Assembly: GCA_029531795.1 (NCBI GenBank) | Contig: JAPEIS010000004.1 | Span: 1,240,001-1,304,000, forward strand | Length of the DNA: 64,000 bases | From: Sclerotinia nivalis | Lineage: Eukaryota > Ascomycota > Leotiomycetes > Helotiales > Sclerotiniaceae | Direction: 5' to 3' | In this document: positions 34,378-45,486 of the stretch, in pieces | How the letters are laid out: every line of letters begins with the position of its first letter | Position numbering within the stretch: the first letter of the stretch is position 1 | The notes under the pieces: model-generated | Seen by the model: the letters and a program-made list of their open reading frames with translations, nothing else | What the model was told of the DNA's origin: nothing | Database searches by the model: none | Position numbers and translations under genes: made by a program

Positions 34378-35544
34378 ATGGAAACAGAAGTGACCGATCT
34401 GCAATCTGCAATTCAAAAGCTTACTCTCGATCTGCAAGTCGAGAAAACTGTATTTATACGATGGAAAGAGGAGAACGATAGATTGATTACCTATCTAACT
34501 CAACTCCATCCCGTCCCCGTTGCCCCGCCTGTTTCAACCCCTACCGACCTGACCGACCCCTCGCCTCTGACTCCTGTTACAACCCCAACTGCCGCTCCTG
34601 TTCTGTCGAAACCTCAATTGAGTGAGAAGGTACCTGATCCTGCACCGTTTGATGGAACGAAAATCGATCTTGATCGATTTGTCGATCAAATACAAAATAA
34701 AATGCATACCAATTCCGACCGCTTCACTTCCCCGCATTCCCGCCTGACTTACGTAACTGGAAGATTAACTGGACCCACTGCTGCGCAAATTCGACCGTAT
34801 AATATCAAAGGACAATTTGTTAAACTTGCCGATTATGAGGATCTATTGCAAATACTGGAAAGAGCTTATGGAAACCAGAACAAACGAGCCGAGACCCGGA
34901 AACTCCTGATCAATCTGAAACAGAGGAACCAACCGTTCCATGTCTTCTATACTGAGTTCCAAAGACTAGCATTGGAAGCCGGGATGGCCGACGACAACAG
35001 TACCCTGGTTATCCTATTAGAACAAGCCCTGTCGAGTGAACTGAAGAACCAGATTGTTACCGCTGAGCCCCCTACGGATAGTACCGACGCATTCGCCGCT
35101 TTCGTGCAGACATTGGAGAATCGCCGTCTGTACCTGATGGGACCGACCGGCTCCGGTCGTAGCCCAATCGTCCCGCCACCCCGCACTACTACTCAAAACC
35201 TGAATCCTGTTAACCGTACCCCCGCTCCGTCCCCGAATTCTACTGTCCGATCTGCTGCTCCCGCTACGATTATGCCTGCTGGAGATCCAATGGATCTCAA
35301 TTCCCAAAGACGTACTAATAGACGCGAACGAGGGGAATGCTTCCGTTGTGGGTCTGCCGATCACCGTGTGAAAGACTGCCCGTTCCCAGATAATCGTTCT
35401 GTGCAAGCTAGAGCTAGCCTTACCAGTCTTGCTCCGCTATCCCCTGTTCCGTCTTCCGGCCAGATTCAACCGTATGCTATGTCACCGTACAGTCTGTCCC
35501 CTCCCGGCTCCCCGAGTTCGGGAAACGGAGCCCGTCTGGCATAA
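34378..35544 (+). CDS. Ty3 gag with CCHC knuckle
   Basis: This intact 388-codon ORF has a coiled N-terminus (LQSAIQKLTLDLQVEK), a Pro/Thr-rich stretch and a capsid region (FDGTKIDLDRFVDQIQ, LLQILERAYGNQNKRAE, FHVFYTEFQRLALEA). A zinc knuckle CFRCGSADHRVKDC (near 35339-35380) and a Ser/Pro tail complete it. It forms the particle and binds RNA. The stop (35542-35544) is followed by pol in the -1 frame, so pol expression would need frameshifting or reinitiation. Confidence 0.88.
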   Translation: METEVTDLQSAIQKLTLDLQVEKTVFIRWKEENDRLITYLTQLHPVPVAPPVSTPTDLTDPSPLTPVTTPTAAPVLSKPQLSEKVPDPAPFDGTKIDLDRFVDQIQNKMHTNSDRFTSPHSRLTYVTGRLTGPTAAQIRPYNIKGQFVKLADYEDLLQILERAYGNQNKRAETRKLLINLKQRNQPFHVFYTEFQRLALEAGMADDNSTLVILLEQALSSELKNQIVTAEPPTDSTDAFAAFVQTLENRRLYLMGPTGSGRSPIVPPPRTTTQNLNPVNRTPAPSPNSTVRSAAPATIMPAGDPMDLNSQRRTNRRERGECFRCGSADHRVKDCPFPDNRSVQARASLTSLAPLSPVPSSGQIQPYAMSPYSLSPPGSPSSGNGARLA

Positions 35545-38500
35545 GTCGTTGTCAGACGAAAGCCCTGTGTACACTACGTCTGTCCGCTGTTGCAATTCAA
35601 GGTTTATCTTTCGCTGAAGAAACAAGCAATCGAGCAAATCTGATGATATTGTTTGTTACTGTCCTATCGACGCCTGATCGATCCTGTCCCATTTACGCTA
35701 TGGTGGATAGCGGATGCGAAGGATATGCTTTCGCGGACTGAAGTTGGGTGGAAGCTACCAAGCTCTCAACATACAAATTACCTGTCCCGTTCGAAGTTAT
35801 TGGATTCGACGGAAAAATACTGCCCGAAAACCGAGTGGATCGTTACATTCTAACCGATCTGCAAATCAATGATCACTATGAGAAAAGATCGAAAATCTAC
35901 ATTACAGAACTAGCTCATTATCTGATTGTCCTGGGGTTGGCCTGGCTAAAGAAGCACGATCCCTATATCGGATTCGCATCCAATACCTTTCGCTTTGATA
36001 GCGAGTTCTGCCGAAAGTCCTGTAATACGCCTGCGCAACCATCGAGTGTCCGAGCCCTATCCGATATCCCTGTCAAAGCCCGTCCTATTTATCTACCGCT
36101 TCGTCCTGAAGCGCTAAAGAAAAGAGATATAACAAACGTTTCAATCCGAGCTTGCTTGATGTACGCCCGTCGAGGCTACAAGATGTTCCAAGCTAGTATC
36201 GATTTGATAGACCGAATCCTGAAGGAAAAAGAAGACCCTGCTCCCGAAGACCTGCCTTCTGAATTCCGTTCGTGGATCGACGTATTTTCTCCATGTAACG
36301 CTGACAAACTACCTCCGCACCGCCCATACGATCATGATATCCAACTGCAAGATGAAACTAAGCTACCATTTGGAGCCCTGTATTCAATGTCTCGGGACAA
36401 ATTGAAAGCTTTGCAAGAATGGTTAAGGGAAAACCTAGCAAAAGGATTCATCCGACCGAATTCCTCCGCTTCCGTTTCGTTTGTTTTATTTGTTAAGAAA
36501 CCCAGTGGTGGTCTTCGATTCTGTGTAGACTATCGTGTGTTGAATAACCTGTCTGTGAAAGACCGATACCCGTTGCCTTTAATCAAAGAGTTTTTGAATA
36601 ATCTGAAAGGGATGAAGTATTTTACAAAAATAGATATCATCTCGGCCTTCAATAATATCCGAATCAAGGAAGGACAAGAATACCTAACTGCATTCTGTAC
36701 CCGATTCGGCCTGTTCGAAACCTTGGTTATGCCGTTCGGGCTGACCGGAGCCCCAGCAACATTCCAACGATTTATCAACGATACTTTAAGAGAATACCTG
36801 GATATATTCTGCATTGCTTATTTGGATGATATTTTGATTTATAGCAAGACCCGTTCTGAACATATAAAGCATGTACAAAAGGTACTAGACGCCTTACGGA
36901 AAGCCGGATTGTATGCTAATCTGTCGAAATGCGAATTCCTGAAACCTGAAACGAAATTCCTGGGCCTAATTGTAGGCCGAGAGGGGATCCGAATGGACCC
37001 AGCCAAGATTAAGACGATAATTGATTGGAAAACGCCGAAGAACCTGACGGATGTACAAATGTTTATAGGGTTTAGCAATTTCTATCGACGCTTTATTCGC
37101 GACTTCTCCTCGATCATTCGTTCGATGGTAAACCTGACCAAGAAGGATGTAGCCTTCCAATGGGATCCTGGTTGTGAGAAATCGTTCTCGAGTCTGAAAG
37201 CCGTATTTACGGCAGCACCTGTATTAGCCTCTTTCGATTGAGAGAAGGATGTAATCCTAGAGATAGATGTATCGGATTATGTATCTGCTGGAGTCCTCTC
37301 CCAATACGATGACGATGGGATTCTGAAACCTGTTGTATATTTCTCAAAGAAGCATTCGATTGCAGAATGTAATTATGAGATTTATGATAAAGAATTACTG
37401 GCAATTATCTGCTGTTTCGAAGAGTGGCGATCCGAATTAGAAGGCGCCTCTTCCTTGATCAAGGTCATTACGGATCATAAGAATCTGGAGTACTTTACGA
37501 CAACAAAGCTATTGAACTATCGTCAAGTTTGCTGGTCTGAATTTCTGTCCCATTTCAATTTCAAGATTACGTACCATCCCGGAAAGCAAGGAGCGAAACC
37601 CGATGCTCTGATTAGAAGATCAGAGGATTTGCCTAAAGAGGGGGATGAACACCTCCTTCATCAAAATCAGACTATTCTGAAAACCGAAAATCTAGATACA
37701 GATCTGTTTCCTATTGTTAAACCAAAGAAGAAAGTCCGTTTCGCGATTACAACCCGTAGCCAAACCTGTACCGATACTCCGTCGTCTGTCCGCAATCCCG
37801 AACCATCTGTCCGCGAACCTGGATTACCTGCCTGTGAACCTGAACCACCTGCGATACCCGATAACCCAATCCCTGTCCAATTGCCTGAATCTATATAATT
37901 GGAACCCCCTGAAGAACTGAAACCTCTACTCGCTGAAGCTTACCTGTCCGACCCGCTTCCGCTATCGATCTTAAAGGCTTTAAAAAAGAATACTGCTAGA
38001 CACCCGCATATCATATTATCTGAATGTACTGTGAATAATGACCTATTATATTATCGTAAAAAGCTTTATATTCCTAACTACAATCCTCTGAAAGCAAAGC
38101 TCCTCCGAATGATCCACGATTCCCCTGTTGCCGGACACCCGCACCGTACCCGTACCTTCGAACTGCTTTCCCGAAACTACTATTGGCCTGGATATTACGA
38201 CTACGTCTCCCGTTGGGTGCGCAATTGTCATAGTTGCCACCGAGCCGCCCCGAACCGTAGAGGACAAGAAAGAGTCTTATACCCTCTCCCGATCCCGCAA
38301 CAAGCCTGGAGAGATATCTCAATCGATTTCATCACCCATCTTCCGAAAAGCTCTGGGTACGATGCGATATTTGTTGTAGTCGATCGATTGACCAAAATGA
38401 AGCATTTCCTGCCCTGCCGAGGAACCTGTAACTCCGAAGAAGTCTCCCGTCTGTTCTTGAAGCATGTATGGAAGCTCCACGATCTACCGCAGACCATTAT

Positions 38501-39415
38501 ATCCGATCGTGGAGCTCAGTTTATCTCTGACTTCTGGAAGCATATCTGTAAACGACTAGATACTGTTTCGAAGCTGTCGACAGCTTATCATCCTGAAACC
38601 GATGGACAAACAGAAAGGGCGAACGCAATGCTCGAACAATACCTTCGCTCGTATGTATCCTACCTGCAGGACGACTGGTCCGAATGACTACCGATCGCCG
38701 AATTCTCGATTAACTCTGCCTGGTCCGAAAGCTCCCGCCTATCGCCGTTCTTTGCCAATTACGGTTTCCATCCCCGAATGGGTTTCGAACCCGCCGCGCT
38801 CTCCGATCGCCCTGGAGTCCTGGACGCTGAAGAATTCGTCAAAAAGATGAAGTCGATCGTCGATCACCTGAAGACCGAACTGACCGCTAGTCAAGCCCGC
38901 TATTCGAAGAATACCGATTCCCACCGTTCACCTGCCCGTCGATACCAGCCTGGAGATCTAGTCTAGCTTAATGCTAAGAATATCCGAACTCTTCGTCCCC
39001 AGAAGAAGCTAGATTGGAAGAACTTAGGTCCCTTTCGAATTCTGAAGGGCATAGGCTCGTACGCTTACGAACTGGAGCTCCCTACCTCTATGAAGAATCA
39101 CCCGGTCTTTCATATTAACCTGTTGTATCCCGCCAATGATGACCCTGTCCCCGGTCAACGCAACCCGCCTCCCCCTCCTGTCGAAGTTGAAGGCATTGAG
39201 CAATTCGATGTAGAAGAAGTCCTGGATTCCCGATGGGAACATCGGGGCCGTGGTGGCCCCCGCCTGAAGTATACTGTCCGATGGATAAGCTATGATACGC
39301 CTACCGAAGAGCCTGCGGAGTATTTGGAGAATGCTCAAGAACTGATCCGTAATTATCACCATCGTTATCCGGATAAACCTGGTCCCCCTAATCGTCTCAA
39401 CGGAGCTCGACCCTA
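35544..39415 (+). pseudogene. Ty3 pol: protease, RT, RNase H, integrase, chromodomain
   Basis: Protease has YAMVDSGCEGYAFAD (near 35700) followed by a TGA at 35739. RT (36.3-37.2 kb) carries [23 protein letters not shown] and [13 protein letters not shown] at 37239 precedes RNase H ([14 protein letters not shown], then [19 protein letters not shown]). Integrase has an HHCC finger (about 38115-38240) and the catalytic core with [11 protein letters not shown] and [11 protein letters not shown]. Stops lie at about 37896, 38685 and 38964. The C-terminal segment (39090-39415) holds a chromodomain (VEEVLDSRW.. YTVRWISYD.. [12 protein letters not shown]) that in chromoviruses targets heterochromatin. 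At least five stops, three or more at Trp sites, inactivate it. Confidence 0.88.
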
Positions 39416-39428
39416 AGGAGGGGAGTAC

Positions 39429-39641
39429 TGTCACGGGGTCCCCGTATATGGTATACGGAGACCGCTCGGGTTCCGACCCGTAGGAGTCGGACCTCGGATA
39501 AGTATAGGCTAGCCCCGGTCGGGGCTAGCGCTACACATAAATGTGTTTAAGGAACCGTTCCTTCTATAGAAACGTAGCTCTTCGAGCTACGTCTTATCAA
39601 TAAAAGTGATTTCTGTTATCCTGTCTGCTGCCTCCGTGATA
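39429..39641 (+). repeat. 3' LTR of the chromovirus
   Basis: This 213 bp LTR matches the 5' LTR except for three transitions (G/A in the AAGTGTAGG context, T/C in CCGTTTCTTC, T/C in GAGCTATG). It is followed by the GATAT duplication. Confidence 0.92.
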
Positions 39642-40631
39642 GATATAGTGGATAAAACAAACGCTTTTTAGCTGCATTACTATATTATTGTTGTATTATT
39701 TGACATACAATAAAGACCCTACTAGCTGCTTTCTACTTATTAGTATCTATCATTCTGAATTTCCTATCTGCAGATAAATAACACAAGGATTCTTTAAAAA
39801 CAAATACAATCTATATTCGCATACTGTATTTAATCACAGAGAAACTCCTTGTTTATGCTTTTCTTTCTCTTCTCCCCTTGGCTTAGTATTCTCTAATACA
39901 AGATACTTAACCTACTATTCTTGAGTGTGACAAAAAGAGAATTTGAGAAATTTGAAAAAAAAAAAAAAAAAAAACTGTTTAACGCGTCAAAGTATCAATT
40001 ATAGCTAATACAGTGAATTTTATAAGTTTGGTGGCCTTGAATCATCAAAAATCATCAAAATCATGTCAAAGTAGATAAAACTGCTCAAAACTGGTATTAT
40101 TGGCTCAAAAAGATATCAAGGTAATCTAGTGCTTAAAAGATGTGTATGTGCATTATTAAGCTTATCCCGATTAAGCTAGAAGCGGGTGAGCTCAAGTTTT
40201 GAACCCCATCTAATAACTCATCCAACTCGGATACTCCGCTTGAATCTTCCCTTCAGCGTTTTTAAGGCTCATACATTATTAATTAGTTTATTTGTAATCC
40301 TTACTATCCTTACCATCCTGACCCCGTGACATGAAGGTTGAAATAGAAATACGATTTCATAGTACGAATATGAATCTTATTGGCCAAAAAAATCACTATG
40401 GGACGGAATCTTTTTCATGAACATGTGTGTATGTATGTGTATTATTATTTTACGATCAGAGGCCAGGGCTGCAGGCCCTATTCTCATTATATCCCCTATT
40501 GAAGCAAAGGCCGTTAGGGAGTGACTCCTGGGTTACTAATATCTATATACATATAAATATTTAAAATGAATGGACAATTCCCAAGCGCGTTTACATAACT
40601 GCCATAATCCTTAAAGACAATCTATTGTATC
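39642..40631. other. Gene-free AT-rich stretch
   Basis: It contains an A18-19 run near 39955-39975. At 40318-40332 there is a TGTCACGGGGTCAGG-like LTR start on minus, possibly a decayed relative of the 33.5 kb LTR. A TTTTTCATGAACATG motif also seen near 43274 occurs near 40408. No coding region is supported. Confidence 0.45.
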
Positions 40632-42296
40632 GGGGTCTTCAAAACCTCACCTATCAAACCAATGGAAGTAGAAGCAGCCCTTTGCCCTCCAGAAGTCAGA
40701 TTAAATGCTGGAATAAAGCAATATGCTTTCAGATTATTAAAAATCTCCCGGTCACATCCAATCAATCAAATTATATCGAAGCTGGTTGCTGAAAAGGAGA
40801 ATCAGGATGCGATTTCTACTCCACAAAGAAAGTATCCAAAACCCACTCAACTCGAAAGAATCAATAATTCAATCAGAGAAGAATACGATTCCCTCGTTTT
40901 AGAAAAAATTGATCACTTCCACTTCCCCCCTTGGAAAAGGGATATTCCATATAAAATCAATATCAGCAAACTACCCAAAAAAGATACTGCAATCATACAC
41001 AATCTAGCTTTCAAATATAGAAGCAAAAACACCATCGTTATATATACAGATGCTTCGTCAACCTTGGAAGGGATAGGAGTAGGAATCGGGATCGTCGTTA
41101 TTTCGGCCAGCGATCAAGTTTTTCACAAAGAAACACTCAATATTGGTGTAAATCAATTAGTGTATAATGGTGAACTTCTTGGAGTCACAAGAGCAATCGA
41201 ATACGCAAGTTCCATAGCTCAATCAGGCCAGAAATTCAAGATCTACTCTGATAATCAGGCCGGACTTTACCGATTGAAAATACCTTCGGATGCTCCTGGT
41301 CAAACATGCCAAATCAGAGCAATCAAGGCCACAGAAACTCTCATAAGGAAAGGAGCCGAGATCTCCCTCAATTGGGTCCCTGGGCATACCTCGGTGGAAG
41401 GAAACGAACTAGCCGATGCCCTTGCAAAAGAAGCTACAAGACTAAGATCATCGTCGAACGAAACTAGCTTTGCCTCATTAGGAATGGATATCAAAAGAAC
41501 GAAATCTGAAGATTGGATTATCCTTCTCAATACAAACAACCCCCGACAATCATCATCATCATATGCAAAAACTTACCCTTGGAAAACCAGCTCAAAAATC
41601 GGTATCCTAGGGAATATCAAAAGAAATATCATCAGTGCCCTTTTCCAATTAAAGATTGGTCACGGATACTTCAAATCATATTTACAACGCTTTGGAATCT
41701 CGGCAAATGATAAATGTAGATGTGGAAAAAAAGAAACTCCTGATCATTTATTACTCAACTGCCCTTTATATAAGAAAGCAAGAAGAAAACTCAAAGAAAA
41801 TAACCCATTATCTAGACTCACTATGAAATACCTACTTCATACCAAAGCAGGAACAATCAAAACCCTCGAGTTCATCGATACAACAAGAATAGCTACTAAA
41901 TCATGGTATCTCAAACGAATACAAGGAGAAGAAGGAAAGGTAGAAGCAAGAGGAGCAAAAGAAGCAAAAGGAGCAGGGGAAGAGACGAATGATGAAATTG
42001 AAAGAAGGGTGTAAATCCTTCTACAATTTTAAATAAATATTATTTCTTTTGTTATCTTTATAATATGCTTCAGCGTTTGTAGGGCGGGATTATTCCTTAG
42101 GATTAGTTTTCACTTCCTTTATTCAACTCAAAAGATTGAGTTTATCTCAATCATTTAAATCATGTACTTAGCCAGGCCTATAAGCCAGCTTACCTTCATT
42201 ATGTTATCTGTTAGGGGTTCGTAAGAGCCTCTAGCCGTCTTAGATAGTCTTAGACTCAGTGTAGACGTTAATTTAATCAATCAATCAATCAATCAA
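40632..42296 (+). mobile_element. 5'-truncated LINE, young copy
   Basis: This copy starts within ORF2, includes RNase H and zinc motif with no stops, then the family 3' block, stem-loop and (TCAA)n tail ending at 42296. It is very close to the nested copy at 10606-11973. No convincing target duplication was found around it. Confidence 0.85.
40662..42014 (+). CDS. LINE ORF2 C-terminal half (partial, open)
   Basis: An uninterrupted 450-codon frame starts with CPPEVRLNAGIKQYAFRLL and contains RNase H (YTDAS, YNGELLGVTRAIEYA, YSDNQAGLYRL, GHTSVEGNELADALAKE) and the zinc motif CRCGKKETPDHLLLNC. The Lys/Glu/Ala-rich tail ends EIERRV. The ATG at 40662 is an internal methionine; the true ORF2 start was lost by 5' truncation. 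The lack of any stop in 1.35 kb points to a recently active source element elsewhere in the genome. Confidence 0.8.
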   Translation: MEVEAALCPPEVRLNAGIKQYAFRLLKISRSHPINQIISKLVAEKENQDAISTPQRKYPKPTQLERINNSIREEYDSLVLEKIDHFHFPPWKRDIPYKINISKLPKKDTAIIHNLAFKYRSKNTIVIYTDASSTLEGIGVGIGIVVISASDQVFHKETLNIGVNQLVYNGELLGVTRAIEYASSIAQSGQKFKIYSDNQAGLYRLKIPSDAPGQTCQIRAIKATETLIRKGAEISLNWVPGHTSVEGNELADALAKEATRLRSSSNETSFASLGMDIKRTKSEDWIILLNTNNPRQSSSSYAKTYPWKTSSKIGILGNIKRNIISALFQLKIGHGYFKSYLQRFGISANDKCRCGKKETPDHLLLNCPLYKKARRKLKENNPLSRLTMKYLLHTKAGTIKTLEFIDTTRIATKSWYLKRIQGEEGKVEARGAKEAKGAGEETNDEIERRV

Positions 42297-42690
42297 GCCC
42301 TGGTTAGATTCAACATCTATTATCGACTATTACCTCAATACGAGGTATGATATGCTTAGTAAGTCCCTTCTATTCCAGAAAGGTCTTTTCGATACGGAAT
42401 TTGCTACTGTTTTATTCGCATTTTATACCTTTTTTCGATAATCGATTATCGAAAACACATTCATTTTAACACTACGATTATCACGAAACAGAGAATACTA
42501 TCATCTATCAACTAATGCTATGCTCTGGGCATCGATACGATATTACGCCTTTTCCTCGATTTTACGAAAATATTTTTTGTGTGTGTGTGGGTAGGGTTAG
42601 GGCCACGCCCCACTATCATTACATTCAGACGACCGATATTCCATTCGGCGGTTTCGATTGTTTACATTCAAACAAAGCTGGAGATCATCA
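42297..42690. other. Spacer with a 24-bp perfect palindrome
   Basis: At 42432-42455 the sequence TTTTCGATAATCGATTATCG plus AAAA is a perfect 24 bp palindrome. A GT run and AGGGTTAGGG follow near 42578-42600. No gene was found. Confidence 0.55.
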
Positions 42691-43127
42691 CACCTAGGAA
42701 GGCATGCAAAGGAGCTAATGAATGAGTTCGAGCTGAGGAGAGTGGTGTCTCCCAGTTGCTTTTCACTAGTATGAGGACCCTTTTGCTGTGCTGGAGGTAA
42801 TCTTGACGGAGATGACTCTTGGCCTTTGTGGGAAGTGGGTGTCGGAATAGCAGATTGGGTCGAAGAAGAAGATTATATCAGTGGGATGCTTTAATTAGCA
42901 AGGGATAGGGGGAGAGCGAGGAAGGAAAGGTCTTAGAGGATGAAGATATCGGGCTTTGTTCCCCAGTATTAGTTTTCACTTGCCCTCAATCAACATTTCA
43001 AGGGTTGAAAAGAAACCCAAACTATACAAACTGTATGCTAACTAGCATACAACTCCCCATAGCATCAACTAGGAGCTCATAGAGCCCCTAGCCGTCCTAG
43101 ATAGTCTTAGACTCAGTGTGGACGTTA

Positions 43128-43158
<31 letters not shown>
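42690..43158 (+). mobile_element. LINE-tailed 3' fragment with unrelated body
   Basis: From about 42952 it carries the shared 3' block (CGGGCTTTGTTCCCCAG.., hairpin CTAGGAGCTC/GAGCCCCTAG near 43069-43091, GACTCAGTGTGGACGTTAA) and a (TCAA)n tail to 43158. The preceding 250 bp do not match the LINE ORF2 or the 12.4 kb retroposon. The 5' border is uncertain. It cuts into the ribozyme-headed copy that follows. Confidence 0.62.
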
Positions 43159-43159
<1 letters not shown>

Positions 43160-43274
43160 CTCTTCCAATTACCACGATTCCATCAAATGATTTAAACTTA
43201 GCTCTGCAGACTTTCATAAGAAAGCTGGAGGTTCGTAGGATGCACTGTATACAGGTGTTAAGTCTTCGCATCCC
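43159..43274 (-). mobile_element. Head of a second ribozyme-type retroposon (truncated)
   Basis: On minus, 43274 to about 43159 aligns with 12439-12560 of the nested retroposon: the same head, then TCATTTGATGGA-TCGTGGT-ATTGGAAGAGG. The rest is cut off by the LINE-tail fragment on its left. Confidence 0.7.
43189..43274 (-). ncRNA. Predicted HDV-like ribozyme, second copy
   Basis: P1 is GGGATGC (43274-43268) with GCATCCT (43243-43237), again 7 bp with a terminal G-U. Four of its pairs differ from the first copy by compensating changes. P2 GACTTAA pairs with TTAAATC (43195-43189) at 6 of 7 positions. P3 is reduced to two pairs. P4 CTTTC/GAAAG replaces CTCT/AGAG. J4/2 GCTAAG is unchanged, with candidate C43201. 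Decay suggests this copy may be weak or inactive. Confidence 0.55.
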
Positions 43275-45486
43275 TTTTTCATGAACATGAATCATATTGG
43301 CCGAAAAAAGCCTCCGGTAGGATGAGCTGCGAGGTAGGCTAGAGAGGTGCCTCGAAAAATGATTCGGGGTGTTAGCGAGGGGAATCATTTTTCCGGCACC
43401 GAGAGGCCGCACTCGTATAGAGATACCCAAGGTCCGTGCGCTGGGAATGGAATATTTAGTTTGGTGACGAGTGAAACGATCCTACACCCAGGAGTATCAT
43501 TATATTGTTCCGGCGCACAGCTCTTGATATATCTTATACATATTTTAATAAACCCTTCATATTCATTTAGATTTAGATTCTAGAAACCATATGAAATCTA
43601 CTCTACATTTTAGCACAGAATTTGATGCACAGACCACCCTTTCGAAAAAAAAAAAGTGAACTCCGAATAGTTTCAAAATTTGTTTAATCGAGTTGAAAAA
43701 GCTTTACACTATGAATGTCTGATAGACTACACAGCATATGCTAATCATAGGTTTTGAGGGGCATGAAAAATAACTATAGTGAGTACAGCGAATCTATGAT
43801 TATTTTTAGCTCCGAAAGGATCGGAGTCAAAGCTTGTATAACTCTTATTGTGAGTTGAGATTATATAATCCATTATAATACTCGGTGTATAAATCAATAA
43901 CGTTGCTGAAGTTGAGATTACATAACCAGTATTAATAAGTAATGGAAGGGAGAATCACATTTGCTTATATAATTAACAACTATTCAGCAATCATATTGGT
44001 CTGAGTAGGAGAATATTATAGTGGCGTACTTCAGCCAATCATATCAATCATTTAAACTCCGGGTACTTTACTATTCAGTATTTCTGATTGACTAAATACA
44101 TTTGAAACGATGGAAATATCGATTTGAGTTGTATACCTCGAAAGCTTTACAATAAAAAACAGGATAGGAATATAGAGCTATAAGATGTTATTTGATTGAG
44201 TAAGAATCTTCAAGTTTCCGTTCTCCAAAAATCGACCACAATTGTAACCAAAGATTTAGACCAATAGATCGTACACAAAGAATCATATAAGATATTATTA
44301 ATATATCATCCAATCATTAACATTTTTGAAAAACCATTAGTATAGTTTTAACAGCTTTCATTGGTTAATCGTATCAACTCTCTCTCTACTCATACAATCA
44401 AAAGTATATCACACTTTACCTAAATATAGACTCTCTTGTAATCTATCATTCTGTGATATTCTTTTTGGTAGTATACATAAGATATCGATCAATGATTAGT
44501 AAATTCCCATTACCGTTGTAATATATAGCATAAAAAACACGTCATTATGAATACAAACGACTATACACAATCAGTTTTTCTCACTTCGATATAAGAAAGT
44601 GCCTAGCTGTGGATACAAATGATCCGATTTTTTCAGTTCGATATAAGAAAACGCCTAACTATGGATACAAATGCTTGTTTACCAAATCTCGTTTCCTCAA
44701 CTTGGTATAAAGGATACTTAATTGTGGACAATAGGTATTCAACTATGGATCAAAGCTGATTCGCCCCTCGGAGAATAACGGAATTCAGTTCTTCTTGATA
44801 TTCTGCTGGTTTTTTGTTATCCCGAAACGGGCATGTATGTATCAACAACTTGGTTCTCGTGAATACGGTGTGAATACGGTATTTCTATAAACAGTTGTCA
44901 GGCATTCAAATTTTTACTTACGAAGGTTCGAAAAGTGACAAGATAACTTTTTTTAAACACAATCTACACATTGTGTAAATGACCGTTAGACCATCAAAGA
45001 TATTTGGTTACAGGTTTTCCGGGTTTTCAAATCTATGTACCCACCATTGCGCCGCTTTTACTCCCTACTTGGAATTTTCCGTCTTTAGATACCTACCTAG
45101 GTATCCAACCTTCGTAATTTTGGATTTTGGATTTTGGATTTATGAATCTACATTTTCTGTCCTCCAAAGGGCGATTCCACTAATTTTCTTGAACGTTACA
45201 AATGTATTCCCTTTTTGTTAATTGTTTTACTTCGAAATCAAGATGTAATCATAGGCTATTTGCCTCCTCTCCGTCTCAGCATTAACCAGAGATTATCTGG
45301 GACATAGGAGGACGCCCAAGGCAACTTTATTATCCGCGATTTTTCCGCAGGGGAAACTGGTGAGTATGAATTGATAAACAAACTGACAGAGTCTACATCC
45401 TCATTTAGAATGGGTATGTTTAATTGCATTGAACTATTTGACATGGTTCAGTTACAGTCCGGTTTTTCGGAAAGCGTGGTCTAACC
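43275..45486. other. AT-rich non-coding stretch
   Basis: No gene is supported here. A GC-richer patch occurs at 43300-43440, with an inverted CTCGGTGCCGGAAAAATGATTC / GAATCATTTTTCGAGGCACC-like pair (near 43340-43415). The only other feature is the degenerate tandem repeat at 44582-44758. Confidence 0.45.
44582..44758. repeat. Three degenerate tandem units of about 60 bp
   Basis: Each unit has the order TTCGATATAAGAAA, then GCCTA-CT-TGGATACAAAT, then a T-rich spacer. The third is more diverged (CTTGGTATAAAGGATACTTA, then ATTGTGGACAA). Function is unknown. Confidence 0.55.

Larger units (their letters stand above)
34004..39641 (+). mobile_element. Complete chromodomain Ty3 (chromovirus) retrotransposon, TSD GATAT
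   Basis: Two 213 bp LTRs (34004-34216 and 39429-39641) bound a 5.6 kb element flanked by GATAT (33999-34003 and 39642-39646). The LTRs differ at three positions, all transitions, so insertion is fairly recent. The order is gag, protease, RT, RNase H, integrase, chromodomain. A purine-rich tract (AAGGAGGGGAG, near 39416-39426) precedes the 3' LTR. Stops in pol show this copy is not autonomous. The primer-binding site after 34216 could not be assigned. Confidence 0.93.

Noticed and set aside
42578..42600. Interstitial telomere repeat
   Set aside because: Only AGGGTTAGGG next to a GT run; about two units are not enough.
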